DNA from: JBOGUF01 sp050696075
GTDB lineage: Bacteria; Chloroflexota; Chloroflexia; Thermomicrobiales; UBA6265
DNA: 64,000 bases
Assembly (NCBI GenBank): GCA_050696075.1
Contig: JBOGUF010000142.1
Span: forward strand, 186,001 to 250,000
Reading direction: 5' to 3'
Shown here: in pieces, positions 1 to 8,709 of the stretch
How positions within the stretch are numbered: the stretch's first letter is position 1
How the letters are laid out: every line of letters starts with the position of its first letter
Position numbers and translations under genes: made by a program
The notes under the pieces: generated by a model
Seen by the model: the letters and a program-made list of their open reading frames with translations, nothing else
Databases searched by the model: none
What the model was told of the DNA's origin: nothing

Positions 1-180
1 GCCCTCGCCGCGGGGTGTCTGCTTACAATCAACTGCGACGCCCATCATCCGGACGGGTTCGACAACCTGGAATTCGGCATCGCCACCGCCCGCAAAGGTG
101 GAGCCACGCCCGATCGCGTCCTCAACTGTTGGTCGATCGATCACATCGAGGAGTGGCTCAACAGCCGAGCTTCGGCCTGA
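1..180 (+). CDS. polX: DNA polymerase X family, C-terminal fragment (PHP domain)
   Basis: The reading frame is open from base 1 and stops with TGA at 178-180, so only the last 59 residues lie in the window. The fragment contains INCDAHH, then DNLEFGIATARKGG, then RVLNCWSIDHIEEWL. This is the usual end of bacterial PolX proteins, where the PHP (3'-5' exonuclease/phosphoesterase) domain closes with a DAH metal site followed by a G-x-AR-G stretch. Such enzymes fill gaps in base-excision repair. The gene converges on dnaE with about 60 bp between stops. Identity rests on this short tail only; another PHP-family phosphatase is the main alternative. Confidence 0.72.
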   Translation, partial: ALAAGCLLTINCDAHHPDGFDNLEFGIATARKGGATPDRVLNCWSIDHIEEWLNSRASA

Positions 181-240
181 CCCGTGGCCAACCGCCGGCC
201 CACACCGTCGACTACGTCTCGCTGAATCGCCATTCGGTCG

Positions 241-3200
241 CTAAGAAGCGATACGCTCATCTTCGAGCTTGACGCCATCGGCCCCGATCACCCCACCCAA
301 TTCTCCGACGAGATCGTCGCTCCATTCGATCCTGCGCGATCGACTGCGCAAGGCAACTGGCGTCGCCGCGGTTTGCAAGTGGATCACCACCCAATCGTCA
401 CCCTCGTGGCGTTTGAGGATTTCGTCGATCGATTGCATCAATCGGATGTCATGCCATACGTCGGTGGTGAGGGGTAGCCGCAAGTGGATGGTCCGGCGCG
501 GCGTTGGCAGTTTCGGCTTGAGGGATATGTCCTGCGAAACCGTCTCGCACACCAGTTGGAGTTGCTCCCCTCGGCGGTCGACCTTGGCCACCACCTCCAG
601 GATGCTGTCTATCTCCCACAGTTCGGCGTGCCGTTCGAAGCAATCCGGAAAGGCCACCAGTTCTATCGATCCCGTTAAGTCCTCGAGCTCGACGACTGCC
701 ATCGTCCGGTTCGTTCGAGTTGTGATCCGGCGCACGTTGGTAACCAGTCCAATCACTCGCACCCGCGCGCCGGTCGCCTGCTCACTCAGTTCGACGACTT
801 GGGCGATACCCTCGGTCGAGCCCTGCTCGAACAGCTCGCTTAAGGGATGGTCGCTCAGGAATGTCCCAATCAGCTCTTTCTCCCACGTGAGGAGTTGCCG
901 GCGCGGGAGATCCGGCGCTTCGGCGACCACCAATCGGCGTGGCGCCGCGGCCGGCGCGGCTCCCATGTCGAAGAGCCCCATCTGTCCGCGAGCAGCGGCG
1001 CGCTGCCGCTGTTGACCGGCGCCAATCGCCGCGTCTAATGCCGCGAGCACCGACGATCGCATCCCGAATTGATCGAGGGCGCCGCAACGCGCGAAACACT
1101 CGACCGCGCGCTTGTTCACCGCCGCCCAATCGACGGCGTCGCAGAACGATTCGAGGTCCAGGAAGACGCCATCCGCCCGCGTTGCCCTTGCCTCAAGTAC
1201 GGCCCGTGCGGCCCCTTCGCCGACATTCTTGATGGCGCGCAAGCCAAAGCGCACGGCTTCCTGTCCGTCGTCAGTCACTTCGACCGAAAACTCGAGCTGG
1301 CTGGCGTTGACGTCCGGCGGCAGTACGGGGATGCCCGCCCGCCGGCATTCGGCAATGTTGAAGACGATCTTGTCGGAGTTGCCGATTTCCGTGGTCAACA
1401 AGGCGGCCATAAATTCGACCGAGTAGTTGGCCTTTAGAAAGGCGGTCTGGGCGGCAATCACGGCGTAAGCCGCACTGTGCGCCTTGTTGAAGCCGTAACC
1501 GGCAAACCGCTCGATCATGTCAAAGATGTCGGTCGCCAGCTCCTTCGTGATCGCGTGCACACGACAGCCCTCGACGAATCGGCCGCGGTACTTCGCCATC
1601 TCTTCCGGCAGCTTTTTACCCATCGCTTTCCGCAAACCATCGCCTTCGGCCATCGAAAATCCGGCAAGCACGTTTGCAATGCGGATGATCTGCTCTTGAT
1701 AGAGCGCGATGCCATAGGTCTCGGCGAGGATCGACTTTAGCTCTGGATGCACGTACTCGATCGGCGTTCGTCCATGTTTGCGGGCGATGTAGTCCGGCGC
1801 CATTTCCATGGGTCCAGGGCGGATCAGCGCCATGAGCGCGATCAGATCCTCGAAGCTGGAGGGCGCGACATCGATCGTCATTCGCGTCGTCATGCTACCT
1901 TCCAGCTGGAAGATCCCGACCGTCTCGCCGCGGCAAAGCGACTCGTACGCTTTGGCGTCGTCGAGCGGGATGGTTTCAACGGTGAGGGCGGGATCCTTGC
2001 GCCGAGCGAGTTCGACCGCCTTTCCAATCACGCTGAGCGTGCTTAGGCCAAGAAAGTCAATCTTCAGCAGGCCGATCTCTTCGAGCCGGCTCATCGGGTA
2101 CTGGGTTGTGACGTCGCCTTCGCTCTTGCCCCCAGCACGCTGAAGCGGGACGTGCTGGACGAGCGGATCGCGCGAGATGACGACTCCAGCCGCGTGGGTC
2201 GACGAGTGGCGCGCGATCCCTTCCACTTTGCGGGCGACGTCGATCAACTCGCGCAATTGCGGCTCGTCGTCGTAGACCTTTTGCAACTCCGGAACCTTGG
2301 CCAACGCACCGTCGATGGTGACGCCTGGGCCCGTCGGAATCAGCTTCGCGACACGGTCGGTGTCACCGTAGCTGAGCCCCATTGCCCGCCCGACATCTTT
2401 CACTGATGCCTTGGCGGCCATGGTGCCGAAGGTGCAGATCTGGGCAACCCGGTCGTCACCGTACTTCTTGACGACGTATTCGATCACCTCGGACCGGCGA
2501 TCATCCGCAAAGTCGATGTCGATGTCGGGCATAGAGATACGCGACGGATTGAGAAAGCGCTCGAAAATGAGATCGTACCTGAGCGGATCGAGAGCGGTTA
2601 TGCCGAGACTGAACGTGACGATGCTCGCCGCGGCCGATCCGCGACCCGGCCCGACCAGAATGCCGTTCTCCTTCGCGAATCGCACGAAGTCCCAGACGAC
2701 GAGAAAGTAGTTGGTGAATCCCATCGACCGAATGACGTCGAGCTCGTACGTGAGGCGCTCGCCGACCGCTCCGTCGTCGTGCCCGTAGATTCGGCGCACG
2801 CCCTCCCGACAGACGTGTTCGAGGTAGGAATCCGGGGTGAAACCGTCCGGCACATCGAACGCCGGAACGTGATACCCCTTGAATTCGAGGTCGAGGTTGC
2901 ACATCTCGGCGATGCGCATCGTGTTGGTCAATGCCTCGGGAAAATCTCCAAAGAGGCGCGCCATTTCGTCGGGGCCCTTGAAGTAGAGTTGATTGCTTTC
3001 CGACTTGAGGCGCTTCGGGTCGTTGAGGGTGGTATTGGTTTGGACACAGACGAGCACGTCCTGAATCGGCGAGTCTCCCTCGCTGCAGTAGTGAACATCG
3101 TTCGTGGCAACGATCGGAAGCGACAGTTCTTTAGCGAGTGGGATAAGTTTCTGGTTGGCTTCTCCCTGCTCTTTAATTCCATGGTCCTGGATCTCAATAA

Positions 3201-3702
3201 AGAATCGACCCGGGTGGAATATCTCGGCTAGCGTTCCAGCATAATTCCTGGCGTGGTCGGGTTGGTTGTGTAGAAAGTTGTTCGCGACCGGGCCGCCAAG
3301 GCAGGCCGAAGTGCCGATCAGCCCGTCGCGGTGCTCGGCCAGCATCTCCAGATCGATGCGCGGCCGGTAATAGAACCCCTCAAGGCTGGCCTTGGAAGCG
3401 AGTTGGAGGAGATTCCGGTAGCCCGTTTCGTTCTCGGCGAGGAGTAGCAGGTGATACGACTTTCGCTCCTTGGCTGACGCCTTGCCTTCGGCCAGGTACG
3501 CTTCCATCCCAATGATCGGATGGAGACCGGCCTTCGTTCCCGCCTTGTACCAATCCATCGCGGCATACATCACACCGTGGTCGGTCACCGCCAGGTGCTG
3601 CATACCGAGTTGTTGGGCCTTGGCAATGTATTCGCTGATCCGCCCCATCCCATCAAGCAGCGAATACTCGGTGTGCAAATGAAGGTGAGCAAACTCGGCC
3701 AA
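241..3702 (-). CDS. dnaE: DNA polymerase III alpha subunit
   Basis: Replicative polymerase catalytic subunit, 1153 aa, a normal length for DnaE1. The PHP domain opens the protein (HLHTEYS at 7-13). The polymerase core carries GPGRGSAA at 351-358, the two catalytic Asp of PDIDIDF at 392-398, and the third in KIDFLGLSTL. A C-terminal OB domain is visible (RVRVIGLVTNV, then GSIELVAFPD). The start is TTG at 3702, supported by a strong GAGGAGG ribosome site about seven bases upstream; no better ATG lies nearby. A TACAAT -10-like hexamer sits at 3774-3779. It is a single-gene unit, divergent from nothing close by, and converges on polX. Confidence 0.98.
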   Translation of the reverse strand: MAEFAHLHLHTEYSLLDGMGRISEYIAKAQQLGMQHLAVTDHGVMYAAMDWYKAGTKAGLHPIIGMEAYLAEGKASAKERKSYHLLLLAENETGYRNLLQLASKASLEGFYYRPRIDLEMLAEHRDGLIGTSACLGGPVANNFLHNQPDHARNYAGTLAEIFHPGRFFIEIQDHGIKEQGEANQKLIPLAKELSLPIVATNDVHYCSEGDSPIQDVLVCVQTNTTLNDPKRLKSESNQLYFKGPDEMARLFGDFPEALTNTMRIAEMCNLDLEFKGYHVPAFDVPDGFTPDSYLEHVCREGVRRIYGHDDGAVGERLTYELDVIRSMGFTNYFLVVWDFVRFAKENGILVGPGRGSAAASIVTFSLGITALDPLRYDLIFERFLNPSRISMPDIDIDFADDRRSEVIEYVVKKYGDDRVAQICTFGTMAAKASVKDVGRAMGLSYGDTDRVAKLIPTGPGVTIDGALAKVPELQKVYDDEPQLRELIDVARKVEGIARHSSTHAAGVVISRDPLVQHVPLQRAGGKSEGDVTTQYPMSRLEEIGLLKIDFLGLSTLSVIGKAVELARRKDPALTVETIPLDDAKAYESLCRGETVGIFQLEGSMTTRMTIDVAPSSFEDLIALMALIRPGPMEMAPDYIARKHGRTPIEYVHPELKSILAETYGIALYQEQIIRIANVLAGFSMAEGDGLRKAMGKKLPEEMAKYRGRFVEGCRVHAITKELATDIFDMIERFAGYGFNKAHSAAYAVIAAQTAFLKANYSVEFMAALLTTEIGNSDKIVFNIAECRRAGIPVLPPDVNASQLEFSVEVTDDGQEAVRFGLRAIKNVGEGAARAVLEARATRADGVFLDLESFCDAVDWAAVNKRAVECFARCGALDQFGMRSSVLAALDAAIGAGQQRQRAAARGQMGLFDMGAAPAAAPRRLVVAEAPDLPRRQLLTWEKELIGTFLSDHPLSELFEQGSTEGIAQVVELSEQATGARVRVIGLVTNVRRITTRTNRTMAVVELEDLTGSIELVAFPDCFERHAELWEIDSILEVVAKVDRRGEQLQLVCETVSQDISLKPKLPTPRRTIHLRLPLTTDVWHDIRLMQSIDEILKRHEGDDWVVIHLQTAATPVALRSRSRRIEWSDDLVGELGGVIGADGVKLEDERIAS

Positions 3703-3936
3703 GACCGTTCCTCCTCGGGCTGAGTTTCAGCAACAGGCGGGGGCGAACAACTAACCGCGGGCTGGTCACGGGTATTGTACGTACGGTCCGCCAATTCTCC
3801 AGCGACCCGTTGCGGCGATAACTACTCAAGAGATGGACTGCCCACTTTTCGATAACAAGAGGCCCGGGCGGCGGGGGCACGACCGAGCCTCTGACCTCGC
3901 GGGTTCGACGCCGTGAAGCGGACGCCTTCCCCGCCG

Positions 3937-4389
3937 CTAAGCCGCTACGCCCGTGAAACCTGACGCCGCACGCTGCCGGCTGGCGAACCGCGCTTGCTGA
4001 GCGAGCAGGCGGAGCACCTGTCGCATGTTCTCGCGATACTCCGTTGGCACTCCCTCGTCCTGCAACAGGTCGAGCACCTCGCCAAGAACCGGCTCGTTCG
4101 AAAAGAGACTCGTCACATCCCGAGGCAAGAACCCGGCCGCGGCCAGAAGCGCGTCGAGTTCGACCTGCTCCAAGCCCATCGCCTGCCCGAGGCGATCGAC
4201 CGCGTCGCGAGTCGGCATGCGCGCACCACTTTCGAGCCGGCTGACGTAGCTATGATCGAACTCGGCTCGCTCGGCAAGCTTGCTCTGCGACACGCCGCGT
4301 CCTTCTCGAAACCGCTTGAGCAATACCCCAAAGTCGATGCTGATCTGCTGGATCATCGGATGCCCCCGCACCGTATGACTCTGCGGCAT
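3937..4389 (-). CDS. XRE-family HTH transcriptional regulator
   Basis: A 150-aa protein with an N-terminal helix-turn-helix of the Cro/CI (XRE) type at about residues 18-76: LLKRFREGRGVSQSKLAERA, then the recognition part DHSYVSRLESGARMP. The remaining 75 residues are helical with no recognised effector domain. A shorter start at Met12 (position 4356) is equally plausible. Upstream lies a promoter with consensus TTGACA and TACGAT, and an inverted repeat sits inside the spacer, so autoregulation is likely. Its targets are unknown; the next gene on the other side is folD, more than 500 bp away. Confidence 0.88.
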   Translation of the reverse strand: MPQSHTVRGHPMIQQISIDFGVLLKRFREGRGVSQSKLAERAEFDHSYVSRLESGARMPTRDAVDRLGQAMGLEQVELDALLAAAGFLPRDVTSLFSNEPVLGEVLDLLQDEGVPTEYRENMRQVLRLLAQQARFASRQRAASGFTGVAA

Positions 4390-4442
4390 TCACCACTTGG
4401 TCAATGCCGGGGAGTCATCATCGCTCTTGACTCCCGGACATG

Positions 4443-4471
4443 ATCGTACACCCTGGGTGTCATCTTGTCAA
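4443..4471 (-). promoter_or_regulatory. Promoter of the XRE regulator
   Basis: On the minus strand, TTGACA (4466-4471) is followed by exactly 17 bases and TACGAT (4443-4448). This is the best -35/-10 pair upstream of the regulator at 4389. The spacer holds a perfect inverted repeat. Confidence 0.75.
4448..4460. promoter_or_regulatory. Operator-like inverted repeat 1 (ACACCCTGGGTGT)
   Basis: Perfect 6-1-6 inverted repeat lying between the -35 and -10 of the regulator's promoter. A bound dimer here would block RNA polymerase, which fits autorepression. It matches a second copy at 4516-4528 in 10 of 13 positions. Confidence 0.6.
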
Positions 4472-4515
4472 GGAGTTGTCCCCGGTATCCACCGCATTGT
4501 CCCCTCACTGTCGTT

Positions 4516-4528
4516 ATACCGTGGGTAT
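4516..4528. promoter_or_regulatory. Operator-like inverted repeat 2 (ATACCGTGGGTAT)
   Basis: A 5-3-5 inverted repeat whose sequence matches the repeat at 4448-4460 in 10 of 13 positions; centres are 68 bp apart. The shared half-site is GGGTRT. Two similar sites in one intergenic region suggest cooperative binding by the XRE protein. Confidence 0.5.
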
Positions 4529-4928
4529 TCGACATTGAATGAGTATTGACAGCGTTTTTGACATGAGTGTTGCCAGGACAAGTCAATCCACTGGCGATAC
4601 CGCCTCTATTCAGCCCGGATATGAGGCTGAATCGACTGCTACGCGCTCTTCAGTGCGCTCCGACGCCCACCGCGTTGTTCGGTCAATTGGCGAATGCGAC
4701 AGCACGATGACGGGCCGGCGCGATCCATCGTCGCGGGCGCCTGTCCACGTCAGTTCGCGGGTCGGGTGCACCGACACCTTGCGGCAAGGCTCGCGGCCGC
4801 GGGGCAGCATGCGACGCGATACCGCCAGTACGGGCGCAAAATCGTCCCTATACCACGCGTCCTATACTTGCCGGGCGCTGAGAGCGCTCGGCGTCTGGGA
4901 GAGGTTTGTTGCGCAGAGTAGGAGTGCA
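4529..4928. other. Non-coding stretch upstream of folD
   Basis: About 400 bp with no convincing gene. A frame is open from 4539 into folD, but its translation is Ser/Arg/Thr-rich with no recognisable domain and would make FolD 130 residues too long. A TATACT -10-like hexamer at 4863-4868 could start the folD transcript. Nothing else is seen. Confidence 0.6.
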
Positions 4929-5852
4929 ATGACGACGATCTTGAAGGGCGGGGAGCTTGCCGCGCGGTTGCGAGCCGAGATTGCTCAGTCGATCGCGGCG
5001 TTAGCAGAGCGAAGCAGTCGCGCACCCGTCCTGGTAACGGTGCTTATCGGCACGAATGCCTCCGCGGAGGCCTATCGGAATTCGATTGCGCGCTCCACTG
5101 CCCGCGTCGGCATCGAGCATCGACCGATCACCCTACCGGGTTCGGCGGACGAGCCGGCACTGATTCGGACCTTGCACGGACTCAACGCGGACCCGGAGGT
5201 CACCGGCGTGCTCGTCCTGATGCCGCTCCCTGATCTCCTTAGAGTGGATGCCGTCCTCGAGCATCTCTCTCCCCTCAAGGACGTCGACGGGATCACGCCG
5301 ACGAATGCCGGCCGGCTCCACCTTGGGTTGCCTTCCTTGCGGCCCAGCACGCCGCAAGGCGGCATCGAGCTGCTCGACCATTACGGTATCGCAATCGAGG
5401 GGAAAGTGGCCATCGTCATCGGTCGCAGCAATGTCGTCGGGCGGCCGATGGCATCGTTGCTGATGCAGCGGCACGCGACGGTCACGATCTGCCATCGGCG
5501 GACGCGGGACCTCGCCAGTCACACTCGCCGCGCCGACATCGTCGCCGTCGCGGCCGGACACCCCGGATTGGTGACACCGGAGATGATTCAGCCTGGAGCG
5601 GTCGTGCTCGATTTTGGCGTCAATGTCGTCGGCGACCGTCTGGTCGGTGACGCCGATTTCGACGGTCTTCAAGGCAAGGTCGACGCGATTACGCCGGTGC
5701 CGGGAGGCACCGGTCCCGTGACCGCAATGGTCCTCGCGCGAAACACCGTCGCCGCCGGCTTCGCTGCTCTTGGGGGCAGTCTCGACTACGTCGATGTGAT
5801 GCGGACATTTCAGCCCGGCGTGGCCGCGATTGCGAAGGCATGGTCGTTGTGA
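4929..5852 (+). CDS. folD: FolD-like methylenetetrahydrofolate dehydrogenase with altered cyclohydrolase site
   Basis: FolD normally oxidises 5,10-methylene-THF to methenyl-THF (NADP+) and hydrolyses that to 10-formyl-THF. From ATG 4929, preceded by AGGAG, the product is 307 aa, the family length. The nucleotide-binding core is intact (GRSNVVGRPM at about 145-154), as are PVPGGTGPVT and the motif Asp of KDVDG (Asp120). Two catalytic residues of the cyclohydrolase are changed: the Lys of the Tyr-x3-Lys motif is Ile53 (Tyr49-Arg-Asn-Ser-Ile53), and the Gln of VQLPLP is Leu97 (VLVLMPLP). In E. coli FolD these are Lys54 and Gln98. Dehydrogenase activity may remain; cyclohydrolase activity is doubtful. 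A second, canonical FolD may exist elsewhere. Confidence 0.9.
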   Translation: MTTILKGGELAARLRAEIAQSIAALAERSSRAPVLVTVLIGTNASAEAYRNSIARSTARVGIEHRPITLPGSADEPALIRTLHGLNADPEVTGVLVLMPLPDLLRVDAVLEHLSPLKDVDGITPTNAGRLHLGLPSLRPSTPQGGIELLDHYGIAIEGKVAIVIGRSNVVGRPMASLLMQRHATVTICHRRTRDLASHTRRADIVAVAAGHPGLVTPEMIQPGAVVLDFGVNVVGDRLVGDADFDGLQGKVDAITPVPGGTGPVTAMVLARNTVAAGFAALGGSLDYVDVMRTFQPGVAAIAKAWSL

Positions 5853-5876
5853 CTAAGCAAGCGGTTATGCTAATAT
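5847..5876 (+). promoter_or_regulatory. Promoter of tRNA-Gln
   Basis: TTGTGA (5847-5852), 18 bases, TAATAT (5871-5876), with TGC directly before the -10 (extended -10). The -35 overlaps the folD stop codon. The 12-bp palindrome GCTAATATTAGC (5869-5880) covers the -10. Confidence 0.6.
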
Positions 5877-5886
5877 TAGCCGAGAT

Positions 5887-5957
5887 TGGGGTGTCGTCTA
5901 ACGGTAGGACGCCTGACTCTGGATCAGGTAGTTGGGGTTCGAATCCCTGCACCCCAG
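5887..5957 (+). tRNA. tRNA-Gln (anticodon CTG)
   Basis: Complete cloverleaf: acceptor TGGGGTG pairs with CACCCCA, anticodon stem CCTGA/TCAGG encloses CTCTGGA, and the T-loop is GGTTCGAATCC. The anticodon CTG reads CAG. Discriminator is G; CCA is not encoded. Confidence 0.95.
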
Positions 5958-5977
5958 CCGAAGTCACGTTGAAGGAA

Positions 5978-6000
5978 ACGCCGGCTCGATGAGCCGGCGT
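5978..6000 (+). terminator. Hairpin downstream of tRNA-Gln
   Basis: Perfect 10-bp stem (ACGCCGGCTC / GAGCCGGCGT) with a 3-base loop, 20 bases after the tRNA. There is no run of T after it, so it may act as a processing or weak termination signal. It also lies at the 3' side of recF. Confidence 0.55.
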
Positions 6001-6055
6001 GGATATTGTGCGACACACCTGGTCGATACCTTGGGATATGTCGAGAACGGTTCGT

Positions 6056-7279
6056 TCAGCTGGCGGTCGACTCGCCAGGTGAATGCATCTCCAGCTGACC
6101 TGCCCGCGCGTGCGCGCGTTGGAGATCCGCGAGAACCGGCGTGTCGAACGTCGCCTCGTCCGTTGTTGTTAGGAAGAGCTGGCCGCCCACCTTCATCATC
6201 GCGTCCGTCAGCATCCGACGGTGACGCTCGTCAAGCTCCGATAACACATCGTCGAGCAACACTATCGGACGTTCCCCCGTTTCGAACACCATCAGGTCCA
6301 CTTCTGCCAGCTTTAGCGCGACGACGGCGAGCCTCTGCTGCCCCCGCGATCCATAGGCCGCCAAGTCGGCGCCCGCCACCGTCAACTTCAGATCATCGCG
6401 ATGCGGTCCCATGAGGGTCATGCCACGGCGCAGCTCGTCGCGGCGACGTGGTGGCAGTGCCCGCGAGAAGCTACGCCCCACGTACATCTCTAACGCCTCC
6501 GGCGACCCCTCGCGAATAGCCAACGGAACTTCGGGCGTCTCGACGGTGCTCCCGTAGGAAATTGCAAGCGCCCCGCCGCCGGTCAACCATTGAAATCGCT
6601 CAGCCGCCAGTGCCGACAGCAGGCGAACGACGCCGAATCGGCGCGCAAGCACCCGAGAACCGAATCCGATCAGTTCCTCGTCCCAGAATGCGAGTTGCCC
6701 AGCTACCACAGATGAATCCGCGGAAACCCCGTCGCGATTCAACGACTTGAGGAGGCTATTGCGCTGCTCCAGTATTCGGTTGTATCGGGCAAGTGAGCGG
6801 AGATACCGGGCGTCGAGTTGCGAAATTGTCAGATCGAGGTAGCGTCGCCGTTGCGCCGGTGGCCCGGTCACCAGCCCCACGTCCTCGGGCGAAAAGAAGA
6901 CCGCATTCAACGCGCCGACCGCATCCATCGCTCGCACCGGACGGCGGTTCACCTTGATCTGCTTCTTGACGCTACCGGGACGATCGGGATCGACCTGGAG
7001 CACGATTTCGATTTCGATCTCCCGATCCGCGCGAGAGACGATGGCGGCGATCCGGGCAAAGGGCGGCACGCCAAGCTCACCGCCGCTGGACCAATTGATC
7101 AACTCCCGCTCGGTCGTGGTCCGGGGAGAGCGAGTCGTCGCCAGCATAGCGATCGCTTCGAGGAGACTCGACTTCCCGCTCGCGTTCTCACCAAAGACCG
7201 CCAGCCCGGGCTCTTCGAAACCCAGGACCTGATGGTGGTAGGAGCGGAACTCTTCTAGCGTGAGGGTATGAAGGTGCAT
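6056..7279 (-). CDS. recF: DNA replication and repair protein RecF
   Basis: RecF is an SMC-like ATPase that loads RecA at single-strand gaps through the RecFOR pathway. The 407-aa product has Walker A GENASGKSS at 30-38 and, near the C terminus, a signature region (GSRGQQRLAVVALKLAE) followed by Walker B/D-loop LLDDVLSELDERHR. The start context MHLHTLTLEEFRSY is typical of RecF. It lies 39 bp downstream of dnaN on the same strand, so the two are probably co-transcribed. This is the usual dnaN-recF order, but dnaA is absent here. Confidence 0.97.
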   Translation of the reverse strand: MHLHTLTLEEFRSYHHQVLGFEEPGLAVFGENASGKSSLLEAIAMLATTRSPRTTTERELINWSSGGELGVPPFARIAAIVSRADREIEIEIVLQVDPDRPGSVKKQIKVNRRPVRAMDAVGALNAVFFSPEDVGLVTGPPAQRRRYLDLTISQLDARYLRSLARYNRILEQRNSLLKSLNRDGVSADSSVVAGQLAFWDEELIGFGSRVLARRFGVVRLLSALAAERFQWLTGGGALAISYGSTVETPEVPLAIREGSPEALEMYVGRSFSRALPPRRRDELRRGMTLMGPHRDDLKLTVAGADLAAYGSRGQQRLAVVALKLAEVDLMVFETGERPIVLLDDVLSELDERHRRMLTDAMMKVGGQLFLTTTDEATFDTPVLADLQRAHARAGQLEMHSPGESTAS

Positions 7280-7318
7280 GCGAGGCGGGGTCTCGTTACG
7301 TCAGGCCAGGCCGCGTGG

Positions 7319-8461
7319 TCAATGCGCCCCAATTACCATCGGCATGATAACGTGCGAATAGTCCTCTACGCCGGCCGGTCGCACCACGCCAGCTTGATTC
7401 GATCCGTTCAGGCCCAGCATGACTTGCCCCTGTTTCACCACGCCCAGGACATCGACCAGGTAGCGTGCATTGAATGCAACTTGCAACTCTTGGCCGGACA
7501 CTGACGCATCGACGAAACTCTGGCTATTGCCACGCTCCGCCGCCGTCGCCGATACCTCGACGGTGCCGGGCATGACGTCGTCTTCCCCCGGTTTGATCGC
7601 GAGACGAATCACGTCGTTGTTGTCGCGGGCGAAATAGCTCGCCCGGCGGACGGCGTTGAGGAAAGCATCGCGTCCCAGTTCGATCTTGACGCCGAACTCC
7701 TTCGGCACGATCTGCCGGTAATCAGGGAAGGTGCCTTCGATCAGGCGAGAGAGAAACTCGGTTTCCCCGACCTTAGCCAGCATCTGGCTCTGATTGGCGG
7801 TTATGGCGAGCGTGAGCGGATCGGTGGCGTCACCGATGATCCGCGAGAGCTCGCGCATCGCACGCGCGGGTACGATGATGTCGAGCTTCTCTGAGACCGG
7901 CTCCGCCAGTTCGCCGTGCCGCACGGCGAGGCGAAAGCCGTCCGCCGACGCCAGGGTCAAGGTCTTATCTTCGAATCGAGCGAGGACGCCGGCCAAAACC
8001 GGACGGCTTTCGTCGGACGCTGCGGCGAACTCAACCTGCGAGATCATCTCGCGCAGCGCCTGTGGATCAACCTCGACGGTGAATGCATCCTCACCGACGG
8101 TCGGGATCACGGGGAAGTCATCCGCGTCAATCCCGTTGATCGCCGCCTTGTCTCGGCCGCTCTGCACCGTCAATGCGGTCCGCGCCGAGTTGCTGGAGAG
8201 TTGCACGGCGTCATTCGGAAGCGTGCTCACGAATTCGTTGAGTAGTCGAGCATCGACGGTTAACTTGCCCTCTTCATCGATCGATGCACCGACCCATGTC
8301 GTGATGCCGATCTCGAGGTTTGTCGCAGCGATGCGCAGCCGACCGGCGTCGGTTGCCAGCAAGACGTTGCTGAGCACGGGCAATGCCGTCTTCGTCGCCA
8401 CCGCGCGAGAAACCTGAACCAACGCCCGTTGCAGATTCTCTTGAAGGCAGGAAACCTTCAC
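7319..8461 (-). CDS. dnaN: DNA polymerase III beta subunit (sliding clamp)
   Basis: The clamp that tethers polymerase III to DNA; 380 aa with three repeated clamp domains, normal in length. The N terminus MKVSCLQENLQRALVQVSRAV and the C terminus SHVIMPMVIGAH match the family, where the usual ending is MPM(R/K). The start is GTG at 8461; an ATG at 8468 is out of frame. An extended -10 (TGC-TATAAT) is 52 bp upstream. It heads dnaN-recF and is divergent from the Rad52-like gene, with about 250 bp between. Confidence 0.98.
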   Translation of the reverse strand: MKVSCLQENLQRALVQVSRAVATKTALPVLSNVLLATDAGRLRIAATNLEIGITTWVGASIDEEGKLTVDARLLNEFVSTLPNDAVQLSSNSARTALTVQSGRDKAAINGIDADDFPVIPTVGEDAFTVEVDPQALREMISQVEFAAASDESRPVLAGVLARFEDKTLTLASADGFRLAVRHGELAEPVSEKLDIIVPARAMRELSRIIGDATDPLTLAITANQSQMLAKVGETEFLSRLIEGTFPDYRQIVPKEFGVKIELGRDAFLNAVRRASYFARDNNDVIRLAIKPGEDDVMPGTVEVSATAAERGNSQSFVDASVSGQELQVAFNARYLVDVLGVVKQGQVMLGLNGSNQAGVVRPAGVEDYSHVIMPMVIGAH

Positions 8462-8512
8462 CGGCCATCCCTTCCCAGTAGCACTCAGGGTGTCCGTACA
8501 CCTCTTACGGGC

Positions 8513-8521
8513 ATTATAGCA
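8513..8521 (-). promoter_or_regulatory. Extended -10 promoter of dnaN
   Basis: Minus-strand TGC-TATAAT with no good -35. The predicted transcript start near 8506 gives a leader of about 45 bases before GTG 8461. Confidence 0.65.
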
Positions 8522-8636
8522 CAGGGTTTTGGCAACCCATGATCGAGCCGGCGTCCTTCATCTCGCGGCGCGTAAATCGGTCACTGATTGCCTGCTCGGG
8601 TAGGAATGTTCAAGGGCTCGGCCACAAATTGCCAGC

Positions 8637-8665
8637 TTGACAACGCCCGGCTTGGCCATTAGAAT
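8637..8665 (+). promoter_or_regulatory. Consensus promoter of the Rad52-like gene
   Basis: TTGACA (8637-8642), exactly 17 bases, TAGAAT (8660-8665). The predicted start point near 8672 falls inside the inverted repeat at 8671-8686. Confidence 0.8.
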
Positions 8666-8670
8666 GCATA

Positions 8671-8686
8671 TAGAACATAGGTTCTA
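8671..8686. promoter_or_regulatory. LexA/SOS-type box (TAGAACATAGGTTCTA)
   Basis: Perfect 6-4-6 palindrome with the GAAC-N4-GTTC core of Gram-positive-type LexA boxes (consensus CGAAC-N4-GTTCG). It covers the predicted transcription start of the Rad52-like gene, a standard repressor position. The only other GAAC-N4-GTTC noticed in the window is at the ruvB promoter. Confidence 0.7.
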
Positions 8687-8709
8687 AATTCTCGCGAAAG
8701 GTGACCTTC

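Noticed and set aside
4539..4928. In-frame N-terminal extension of FolD by 130 residues
   Set aside because: The extension is Ser/Arg/Thr-rich with no domain, and ATG 4929 has a good ribosome site and gives the family length.
6040..6056. A further SOS box, GAACGGTTCGTTC near the recF end
   Set aside because: Half-sites are separated by five bases rather than four, and it lies at a 3' end, not a promoter.
8462..8709. Replication origin beside dnaN
   Set aside because: There is no dnaA gene and no clustered DnaA boxes (TTATCCACA) in the 248 bp gap.
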